The position numbers were made by a program, and so were the translations under genes. Below the pieces are notes generated by a model, which ran no database searches, was not told the DNA's origin, and saw only the letters and a program-made list of their open reading frames with translations. A DNA stretch of 21,903 nucleotides, from NCBI GenBank assembly GCA_000438255.1, contig FR901896.1, forward strand, positions 1-21,903. Direction: 5' to 3'. This DNA comes from Clostridium sp. CAG:389 (GTDB lineage: Bacteria; Bacillota; Clostridia; TANB77; CAG-508). Below are positions 15,724-21,903 of the stretch, in pieces (the stretch's first letter is position 1; every line of letters starts with the position of its first letter).

Positions 15724-16609
15724 TATATTTGGATATTTAATAGGAGAAGGATTTAGTAACGTTTTTAAAAATAAAAAATCAACAGGTGCATCTTTAATGA
15801 TAATGTGTGCAACTATGATAATATTTGGAATATTCTTGATTTTAGGAGAAAACATAAATCATTTTGTAGAACAAGTAAAATCAGAACAAGGTTTTCAAGT
15901 ATTCTTAGAAAAAGATGCAACAGATGAAGAAGTACAAAAAGTAGGAGAAGAAATTAGAGCAATAGATGGTGTAAGTACAATTGAATTCAAAGACAAAACA
16001 GATGCATTAAATACTATGAAAGAAAAATTTGGAGATAAATCAAGTTTAATAGAGCCATATGGAGCAGATTATTTTCCTACATCATACATAGTAACATTAA
16101 CAGATTTAAATTTGAGTAAAGATGTACAAAATAAAATTCTGCAAATAGAAAATGTAAATGAAATTACAAGTAGTGATAAAACTGTATCAACATTATTAAG
16201 CTTAGCAAAAGGAATAAAAATAGTAACAGGTGTAATTTTAGTATTATTAATAGTGATTTCTATATTTATAATAGCAAATACTATAAAATTAACAGTTCAT
16301 GCCAGAAGAAAAGAAATATCAATAATGAAATATGTTGGAGCAACAAATAATTTCATAAGATGGCCATTTATAGTAGAAGGTATGATAATAGGAATTTTAG
16401 CAAGCATTATTTCAATAGTAATTGTAGGTGGAGCATATAGTGTTTTAGCAGAACAAGCAGTAAATGCCGGATTCTTAAAAACAATAAATATTAGTTTAGT
16501 AGGATTTAAAGATATGATTTCATCAATAATTGTAGTATATATGTTATTAGGAATAGGAATAGGAGCACTAGGTAGTGTTATCTCAATGAGAAAATACTTA
16601 AAAGTATAA
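15713..16609 (+). CDS. ftsX: Cell-division membrane protein FtsX
   Basis: FtsX anchors the FtsEX complex and passes its conformational change to an extracellular hydrolase. From the GTG start the 298-residue product begins MKYNIFGYLIGEGFSNVFKNKK, the usual FtsX opening. It has four membrane helices: one near residues 25-45, then a large extracellular loop (about 46-165) that in relatives binds the hydrolase coiled coil. Three more lie near 170-195, 220-245 and 268-290. Upstream ATG codons at 15689 and 15707 are open, but they would add residues not typical of the family and sit badly against the AAGGTGG site. The overlap with ftsE is 11 bases. Confidence 0.92.
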   Translation: MKYNIFGYLIGEGFSNVFKNKKSTGASLMIMCATMIIFGIFLILGENINHFVEQVKSEQGFQVFLEKDATDEEVQKVGEEIRAIDGVSTIEFKDKTDALNTMKEKFGDKSSLIEPYGADYFPTSYIVTLTDLNLSKDVQNKILQIENVNEITSSDKTVSTLLSLAKGIKIVTGVILVLLIVISIFIIANTIKLTVHARRKEISIMKYVGATNNFIRWPFIVEGMIIGILASIISIVIVGGAYSVLAEQAVNAGFLKTINISLVGFKDMISSIIVVYMLLGIGIGALGSVISMRKYLKV

Positions 16610-16620
16610 AATTTTAGCTA

Positions 16621-16699
16621 ATGACAAGCAAACTGCCTAAGAATTGGCAGACGAATTTTTGGAAAAAATTCGGATGACGATGAGCGAAGGAGAGAAAAC
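16621..16699 (+). ncRNA. Structured leader upstream of the first M23 peptidase
   Basis: The ftsX-M23 gap holds two adjacent hairpins: CTGCC (16633-16637) with GGCAG (16646-16650), and CGAATTTTT (16652-16660) with AAAAATTCG (16664-16672) closed by a GGA loop. A GC-richer stretch, GGATGACGATGAGCGAAGGAG, then runs into the ribosome site. The composition stands out from the AT-rich neighbours. No T-run follows, so neither is a classic terminator. I do not recognise it as a known riboswitch. It may control translation or processing of the hydrolase message relative to ftsEX. Confidence 0.4.
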
Positions 16700-17902
16700 A
16701 TGCGTAAAAATTTATGTGTTGTTTTAATCTTACTAATTTGTTTTGGAGCAATATACACATATGTATATGCAGAAAATGAAACAGAAAATAATATATCTAA
16801 TACTGCAACAGATTTACAAACACAAAGAAGTGAATTACAAAATCAACTAAATGAAGCAAATGGACAATTAGAAAATGTTCAAAGTAATCTGTCAGAAAAT
16901 TTACAACAGGTAGAAAAACTAGATAGCAGGATAGAAACAGCAGAAAAAGAATTAGCAGAACAAGAAAGTAAGATTACAGAACTAAAAGAATCTATTAGTC
17001 AATTAGAGACAGAATTAAATACTATAACAGAAAAGTATGACAAACAAGTTGAATTGTTTAAACAAAGAATGGTAGCGATTTATATTGCAGGAGATACCCA
17101 ATATTTGGATGTGTTACTAAATTCATCAAGTTTATCAGATTTTATATCTAGTTATTACATAATTTCTCAATTAACACAAATAGATGAAGAATTGATAAAC
17201 AATTTAGAAACAAAAAAGAAAACAATGGATTTATCAATGCAAAAACTTGAAAACGAGAAAAAAGAATTAGCAACAATAGTAGAAAATCAAACAAGAACAA
17301 CAAGAACATTACAAAATACGAAAAAGATGAGAGAAAATTTTATAGCAAAACTTTCTGATGAAGAGAAAAATCTACAAGAAAAAATAGATGAAATAAATCA
17401 ACAATATGATATTGTAAATCAACAAATATTGGCATTAGCACAACAAGGAATTGACACAGCTTATATAGGAGGAGAATTAGAATGGCCAGTACCAGGGTAT
17501 ACAAGAATTACATCAAAATTTGCTATGAGAGTTCATCCTATAACAGGTCAATATAAATTACATACAGGTGTTGATATTGGAGCACCAGAGGGAGCAAACT
17601 TTGTTGCTGCAAATGATGGAATTGTTGTAAAAGCTGAGTTAAACGCAGCATATGGAAATATGGTTATTATAGACCATGGTGGCGGAATTTCTACATTGTA
17701 TGCACATGGTTCAGCAATATTGGTTGAGGTTGGTCAATCTGTTAAAAGAGGAGATTCAATTTTAAAAGTTGGTTCAACAGGATATTCAACAGGACCACAT
17801 GCACACTTTGAAGTTAGAATAAATGGAGTTGCAACAGATCCATTACCATATATAACAAATGGATTAGTCCCAGGACAAGAAAGTAACAACGAAGAGGAGT
17901 GA
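16700..17902 (+). CDS. Coiled-coil M23 peptidoglycan endopeptidase (EnvC-like), copy 1
   Basis: The secreted 400-residue protein probably cuts peptide cross-links in the cell wall under control of FtsEX. It has a signal peptide (1 to about 25, hydrophobic VVLILLICFGAIYTYVYA) and a long coiled coil (about 35-255). The coil is broken by a conserved segment RMVAIYIAGDTQYLDVLL with DFISSYY (about 122-156), which resembles the FtsX-binding lobe of PcsB/CwlO-type proteins. The LytM/M23 domain (about 268-388) keeps the zinc ligands His288, Asp292 and His369 and the catalytic His367 (HTGVDIG, GPHAHFEVR). It therefore looks active, unlike E. coli EnvC, which is a degenerate activator. It is in one run with ftsEX and followed after 9 bases by a paralogue. 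Confidence 0.9.
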   Translation: MRKNLCVVLILLICFGAIYTYVYAENETENNISNTATDLQTQRSELQNQLNEANGQLENVQSNLSENLQQVEKLDSRIETAEKELAEQESKITELKESISQLETELNTITEKYDKQVELFKQRMVAIYIAGDTQYLDVLLNSSSLSDFISSYYIISQLTQIDEELINNLETKKKTMDLSMQKLENEKKELATIVENQTRTTRTLQNTKKMRENFIAKLSDEEKNLQEKIDEINQQYDIVNQQILALAQQGIDTAYIGGELEWPVPGYTRITSKFAMRVHPITGQYKLHTGVDIGAPEGANFVAANDGIVVKAELNAAYGNMVIIDHGGGISTLYAHGSAILVEVGQSVKRGDSILKVGSTGYSTGPHAHFEVRINGVATDPLPYITNGLVPGQESNNEEE

Positions 17903-17911
17903 AAGTAACAT

Positions 17912-19153
17912 ATGAAAAATATATGTCAAAAAATTATAGGAATACTATTAGTAGTAATAATTTTAGCAAGTACAAATATATCGTTGGCAGTTACAAAAGA
18001 AGAAATAAATAAACAAAAAAATCAACAAAGTGAAATTAATAGTCAAATAGATGAAGCAAAAGAAAAACAAAAAGAAATAGAATCTAAAAAATCAGAAACA
18101 ATGAAACAAGTAGAAAGTATAAGTTCTCAAATAGAAAACTATGAAACACAAATTGATAGTTTGGATTCACAAATAAGTGAGGCTAATGCTAAAATAAAAG
18201 AACAAGAACAAAAATTAGCACAAGCAGAAGAAGATTATAAAAAACAAGAAGAGTTAATAAAGCAAAGAATGGTTGCAATATACGTATCTGGTGAAACTTC
18301 ATATTTGGATGTATTATTAAGTTCGAAAAGTTTAACTGATTTTATTTCTAGTTATTATTTGGTTTCAGAACTTACAAAAATGGATACAGAATTATTAGAA
18401 AAAATAGAAAAACAAAAAGAAGAAATAGAAACAGCTAAAAAAGAGATAGAGACTAGTAAACAAGATTTAGTTACTGCGAAGGCAAGTAAAGAGAGTGTAT
18501 CTGCTGAACTAAAAACAGCAAAATCTGAAAAAAGTAAATATGTTTCACAATTATCAGATCAAGAAAAAGAGTTGGAGCAAGAAATTCAAGAACTAAAACA
18601 AGCAAATGCTAAAATAGCTAGTGAAATTAAGGCAGCAGAAGCCAAATATCAAAAACAATTGGAAGAATTAAGAAGACAAGAAGAAAGTAAAAACAATAAT
18701 AATAGTAATAATGGTGGTAATTCAACATCAACTGGTTCAGGATATTTTATGAGACCTGTAAGTGGTGGTTCAATATCAACAAATGGCTATTATTCAAGTG
18801 GTAAATTTCATGGAGCAATAGATTATGCAGTATCATCAGGTTCACCAGTATATGCAGCAGCAGCAGGTGTGGTAATGTCTACTGCTAATTTATCAGGAAG
18901 TTATGGAACTTATGTTGTAATAAGACATGCTAATGGATTACAATCATACTATGCACATGGTACATATGGTTCAATTTGTGTATCACCTGGACAAACTGTA
19001 AGCAAAGGTCAACAAATAATGCTTAGTGGAAGTACTGGAAATTCTTCTGGACCACATCTACATTTTGAAGTGAGAACATCTCCATATAGTTATAATGGAT
19101 ATGCAACAGGATATGGACAAGATTCAAGAGTAAATCCGGCAAATTATATGTAA
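17912..19153 (+). CDS. Coiled-coil M23 peptidoglycan endopeptidase (EnvC-like), copy 2
   Basis: This 413-residue secreted paralogue of the preceding gene has a signal peptide (1 to about 27, IIGILLVVIILASTNISLA), a coiled coil (about 30-255) with RMVAIYVSGETSYLDVLL and DFISSYYLV, then an Asn/Ser/Gly linker (about 257-275). The M23 domain follows, with His300 and Asp304 (HGAIDYAV) and His382/His384 (GPHLHFEVR). All zinc and catalytic residues are present. The N-terminal half of its M23 domain (PVSGGSISTNGYYSSG) differs from copy 1 (KFAMRVHPITGQYKLH), so the two may cut different bonds or act at different sites. The shared lobe implies both dock on the same FtsX. Confidence 0.9.
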   Translation: MKNICQKIIGILLVVIILASTNISLAVTKEEINKQKNQQSEINSQIDEAKEKQKEIESKKSETMKQVESISSQIENYETQIDSLDSQISEANAKIKEQEQKLAQAEEDYKKQEELIKQRMVAIYVSGETSYLDVLLSSKSLTDFISSYYLVSELTKMDTELLEKIEKQKEEIETAKKEIETSKQDLVTAKASKESVSAELKTAKSEKSKYVSQLSDQEKELEQEIQELKQANAKIASEIKAAEAKYQKQLEELRRQEESKNNNNSNNGGNSTSTGSGYFMRPVSGGSISTNGYYSSGKFHGAIDYAVSSGSPVYAAAAGVVMSTANLSGSYGTYVVIRHANGLQSYYAHGTYGSICVSPGQTVSKGQQIMLSGSTGNSSGPHLHFEVRTSPYSYNGYATGYGQDSRVNPANYM

Positions 19154-19241
19154 TATCATACATAAAATGTAAAATTTATAATATTTTATAATAAAAGGGA
19201 TTTGTTTTAAAAACTTATAATTTATTATTTTACAATTAAAG

Positions 19242-19266
19242 AGCGGAGTTATATTATTTCCGCTCA
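19242..19266 (+). promoter_or_regulatory. Leader hairpin upstream of ctpA
   Basis: GAGCGGA (19242-19248) and TCCGCTC (19260-19266) are a perfect 7-bp stem with an 11-base loop in a very AT-rich gap. It ends about 26 bases before the ctpA ATG and lacks a T-run on the plus strand, so it is either a weak terminator/processing site after the M23 gene or a leader structure for ctpA. Confidence 0.5.
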
Positions 19267-19292
19267 AAATTTATGAAAGGTGTAGGAAAAAT

Positions 19293-20495
19293 ATGGAAGA
19301 AAATAAAAAATATAAAGTATATAAAATGTTAATGATTGTAGCACTATCAGTTTTTATAACATTTATGATTACATCAATATCACTATATACATATTTTGTA
19401 GAAAATCCAGTATTAGTAAGTGCAAATAATACAAACAAAGACATTTCAAGTAAATTAACTAAATATAGAGAGATAATAGATAAATATTTCTTAGGTGATG
19501 TTGATGACGAAAAATTAGAAGAAGGTGCTATAAAAGGATATATTGAAGGATTAGGAGACCCATATACAGAATATATCTCAAAAGAAGATATGGATACTTA
19601 TTTAGATGATACAATGGGAAATTTTGTAGGAATAGGTATATACATGATAAAAAACACTCAATATGATAAAATACAAGTATTATCAACAATTAAAGGTGGT
19701 CCAGCGGAAAAAGTTGGAATACAAGCAGGAGACCTTATAGTTTCAGTTGATGGAGTTGAGTATAAAGCAAGTGATATGACAGTAGCTTCTAATAATATCA
19801 AAGGAGAAGCAGGAACAAAAGTTGTTGTTGAAATATTAAGAGGAGTAGAAACAATTAAATATGAAATAACAAGAGAAAAAGTAAAAGTAAATCAAGTTGA
19901 AGGAAAAGTTATTTCAAATAACATAGGCTATATTCAATTTACATCATTTGATGAAACAACAGCAGAAGATTTTAAAGCAAAATATGAAGAATTAGCTAAA
20001 CAAAACATAAAATCATTAATAATAGATTTAAGAAATAATGGTGGTGGAATAGTAGACCAAGCACTAGAAATAGCTGATTATATGACAGATAAAGATTCTG
20101 TTTTATTATATGAAGTAGACAAAAACAATAAAGAAACAGTAAGAAAATCTAAAAATGATGCTATAATAAATATGCCAATAATAATATTAACAAATGAAAA
20201 TACAGCAAGTGCATCAGAAATATTAGCAGGAGCATTAAAAGATTTAGGAAAAGCAAAGACAGTAGGAACTACAACATATGGAAAAGGTGTAATTCAACAA
20301 ATTTTGAAACTTAATGATGGAAGTGGAATAAAAATAACAATAGAAGAATATCAAACACCAAATAGAAATAAAATACATAAAGTTGGAATAGAACCTGATG
20401 AAAAAGTAGAACTACCTGAAAGTGTTCAAAATTCTTTAAGTATTAAAGAAAGTGAAGACACTCAATTACAAAAAGCAATAGAAATGTTGAAATAA
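19293..20495 (+). CDS. ctpA: Carboxy-terminal processing protease CtpA (S41 family)
   Basis: A membrane-anchored serine protease of 400 residues. It has an N-terminal membrane helix (about 12-33), a helical cap region (about 45-90), a PDZ domain (about 100-185, with GIGIYM and GGPAEKVGIQAGD) and the S41 catalytic domain. The Ser-Lys pair is Ser306 in ENTASASE and Lys331 in TYGKG, spaced 25 apart as in E. coli Prc. CtpA/CtpB proteases act outside the membrane on cell-wall enzymes or regulators; in several bacteria they degrade wall hydrolases. Following two hydrolases and ftsEX, it may control how long those hydrolases last. That link is an inference from gene order. Confidence 0.93.
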   Translation: MEENKKYKVYKMLMIVALSVFITFMITSISLYTYFVENPVLVSANNTNKDISSKLTKYREIIDKYFLGDVDDEKLEEGAIKGYIEGLGDPYTEYISKEDMDTYLDDTMGNFVGIGIYMIKNTQYDKIQVLSTIKGGPAEKVGIQAGDLIVSVDGVEYKASDMTVASNNIKGEAGTKVVVEILRGVETIKYEITREKVKVNQVEGKVISNNIGYIQFTSFDETTAEDFKAKYEELAKQNIKSLIIDLRNNGGGIVDQALEIADYMTDKDSVLLYEVDKNNKETVRKSKNDAIINMPIIILTNENTASASEILAGALKDLGKAKTVGTTTYGKGVIQQILKLNDGSGIKITIEEYQTPNRNKIHKVGIEPDEKVELPESVQNSLSIKESEDTQLQKAIEMLK

Positions 20496-20514
20496 ATAGA
20501 AAGGTTTTGGGAAA

Positions 20515-21150
20515 ATGAATTTAGCAAATAAATTGACAATTTTTAGAATAATACTTGTTCCAATAATGGTAATAATTCCATTCTTAGGAATTCAAGGTGA
20601 TGTATTAGGAATACCAATTTCATATTTAATTATTGATTTAATATTCATAATAGCATCAATTACAGATAAATTAGATGGATATATAGCAAGAAGTAGAAAT
20701 CAAGTAACAACATTTGGAAAATTTTTAGACCCATTGGCAGACAAAATTTTAGTTTTAACAGCAATGGTTATGCTGGTTGAAATGGATAAAATACCAGCTT
20801 GGATACCTTCTATTGTATTAGCAAGAGAATTTATCGTTTCAGGATATAGATTAATAGCAGTAGAAAAAGGTGGAAAAGTAATTGCAGCATCAATTTGGGG
20901 CAAATTAAAGACAGTAACACAAATGATAGCAATAATACTTTTATTTATAGATAAATTTAATTTCTTTGATTTTACAAGAGCTACAACAGATATTAAAGTA
21001 GCGATGGAAAGCAGTTGGATGATTTATATGAATCAAGGTAGTATAATATTTAATGCTATTACTTCAATTTGTTTATTAATATCTGTAATAGCAACAGTGT
21101 TTTCTGGGTATGAATATTTGAAAGATGGAAAAGAATTGTTTAAAGATTAG
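20515..21150 (+). CDS. pgsA: CDP-diacylglycerol-glycerol-3-phosphate 3-phosphatidyltransferase
   Basis: PgsA makes phosphatidylglycerol phosphate from CDP-diacylglycerol and glycerol 3-phosphate, the committed step to phosphatidylglycerol and cardiolipin. The 211 residues show the full CDP-alcohol phosphotransferase motif: Asp51, Asp54-Gly55, Ala58-Arg59, Gly68, Asp72 and Asp76. About five or six membrane helices are visible, and the N-terminal MNLANKLTIFRI is typical for PgsA. The ribosome site is weak (AAAGG). It is 19 bases after ctpA and may be on the same transcript. Confidence 0.93.
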   Translation: MNLANKLTIFRIILVPIMVIIPFLGIQGDVLGIPISYLIIDLIFIIASITDKLDGYIARSRNQVTTFGKFLDPLADKILVLTAMVMLVEMDKIPAWIPSIVLAREFIVSGYRLIAVEKGGKVIAASIWGKLKTVTQMIAIILLFIDKFNFFDFTRATTDIKVAMESSWMIYMNQGSIIFNAITSICLLISVIATVFSGYEYLKDGKELFKD

Positions 21151-21169
21151 AAATTTTGTAAAAAATCGC

Positions 21170-21201
21170 TTGACAAAATGGGAAAACTGACTTAATATAA
21201 T
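21170..21201 (+). promoter_or_regulatory. Promoter of greA
   Basis: A perfect TTGACA at 21170-21175 is followed by TAATAT at 21193-21198 (17-base gap), which overlaps TATAAT at 21196-21201 (20-base gap). The start would be near 21205-21208, just before the leader hairpin. Confidence 0.65.
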
Positions 21202-21212
21202 ATAAGTTTTAA

Positions 21213-21243
21213 AAGTCCTATATTTATTTACAATATAGGACTT
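21213..21243 (+). promoter_or_regulatory. Hairpin in the greA leader
   Basis: Perfect 12-bp arms (AAGTCCTATATT at 21213-21224 and its complement at 21232-21243) with a 7-base loop. It would lie at the very 5' end of the greA RNA. No T-run follows, so it is not a standard terminator. It could stabilise the message or act in autoregulation. Confidence 0.75.
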
Positions 21244-21278
21244 AATGAATAACAAACAATGTAATGGAGGTTGTGAAA

Positions 21279-21755
21279 ATGGAAGAAAAAGAGGTAATCC
21301 TTACACAAGAGGGGTATGATAATTTAGATAAAGAATTAAATTATTTAAAAACTGAAAAAAGAACAGAAATAGCAGAGAGAATAAAAGTAGCATTAGGTTT
21401 TGGAGATTTATCAGAAAATTCAGAATATGATGAGGCTAAAAATGCACAAGCTGAAAATGAAGTTAAAATAGCTGAGTTAGAAAATAAATTAAGACATGCT
21501 AAAATAATTGATGAAAAAGAAATTGATACAGATACAGTTCAAATTGGTAATACTGTAAAAGTATTAGATGTTGAATTTGACGAAGAAATAGAATATACAA
21601 TTGTTGGTTCAACAGAAGTTAATTTGGCCGAAAATAAAATCTCTAATGAATCACCATTAGGAGCTGCTTTATTAGGTGCTAAAAAGAAACAAACAGTTGA
21701 AGTAAATGCACCAGCAGGAATAATGAAATATAAAATATTAGATATAAAGAAATAG
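21279..21755 (+). CDS. greA: Transcription elongation factor GreA
   Basis: GreA enters the secondary channel of stalled RNA polymerase and triggers cleavage of backtracked RNA. The 158-residue product has the N-terminal coiled coil (to about residue 75) with the acidic tip FGDLSENSEYDEAK, which contains the residues that hold the catalytic metal, and the C-terminal FKBP-like domain ending ESPLGAALLGAKKKQTVEVNAPAG. Length and motifs match the family exactly. The ATG at 21279 is chosen because GGAGGT at 21266-21271 lies 7 bases upstream; an ATG at 21264 would overlap that site. It has its own promoter and terminator, so it is a single-gene unit here. Confidence 0.96.
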   Translation: MEEKEVILTQEGYDNLDKELNYLKTEKRTEIAERIKVALGFGDLSENSEYDEAKNAQAENEVKIAELENKLRHAKIIDEKEIDTDTVQIGNTVKVLDVEFDEEIEYTIVGSTEVNLAENKISNESPLGAALLGAKKKQTVEVNAPAGIMKYKILDIKK

Positions 21756-21760
21756 AGATT

Positions 21761-21790
21761 AAGAGACGGGACTTAAATCCTGTCTTTTTT
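21761..21790 (+). terminator. Intrinsic terminator of greA
   Basis: AGACGGGA (21764-21771) pairs with TCCTGTCT (21778-21785), one G:U, 6-base loop, followed by a T-run to 21790. It starts 6 bases after the greA stop. Confidence 0.9.
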
Positions 21791-21903
21791 GTTATTCATT
21801 AAAAGGATGATTTGGCTAGGACGTCTACCCCTCATATCTTATGTTTTGAAAGTTTGAACAGGTTGATTGGAATAAAAAATAGAAAATATTATATAAAAAT
21901 GTG

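Noticed and set aside
16621..16677. An 18-residue frame (MTSKLPKNWQTNFWKKFG) in the ftsX-M23 gap
   Set aside because: No ribosome binding site precedes it, and its bases are explained by the two hairpins; a leader peptide is possible but unsupported.

Overview
The window is very AT-rich with A-rich coding strands, AGA as the usual arginine codon, strong AGGAGG-type ribosome binding sites and typical housekeeping sigma promoters. Together with a secretin-less type IV pilus locus, an FtsEX/M23 peptidase operon and a PgsA gene, this points to a low-GC Gram-positive bacterium, most likely a member of the Clostridia. I cannot name the species. No rRNA, tRNA, CRISPR array or intact mobile element is visible.

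Layout: (1) 97-1410 is rsmB, a 16S rRNA cytosine methyltransferase. (2) 1576-10652 is a type IV pilus operon with its own promoter, in the order pilMN fusion, pilO-like, pilP-like, short major pilin, pilD, two minor pseudopilins (the second broken by a 1-base frameshift), pilB, pilT, pilC. (3) 10692-12593 holds a ROK sugar kinase and the C-terminal half of a split transketolase, closed by a strong bidirectional terminator. (4) 12691-14725 is an accessory-looking island: a small ribbon-helix-helix protein on the minus strand, diverging from a 576-residue pilin-like protein whose C-terminus looks like an FGE/C-type-lectin fold. Such folds are the usual targets of diversity-generating retroelements. 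Nine bases after its stop begins a 43-bp inverted repeat. (5) 15037-20495 is ftsE, ftsX, two paralogous coiled-coil M23 peptidases and ctpA, a cell-division/peptidoglycan-remodelling set. (6) pgsA (phospholipid synthesis) and greA (transcript cleavage factor, with its own promoter, leader hairpin and terminator) end the window.

How the genes fit: PilB and PilT power extension and retraction, PilC and PilMN/PilO/PilP-like form the inner-membrane platform, PilD processes the pilins, and the short pilin would build the filament. The large pilin at 12995 shares the short pilin's N-terminal segment almost residue for residue, so it could be assembled by the same machine and display its C-terminal domain on the surface. 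FtsEX probably gates the two M23 hydrolases, whose coiled coils carry a PcsB/CwlO-like segment.

The observations I rate highest are the lectin-like, possibly hypervariable pilin with its downstream hairpin, the 15-bp palindrome at that pilin's predicted start site next to the ribbon-helix-helix gene, the frameshifted pseudopilin, and the missing GxGD motif in PilD.
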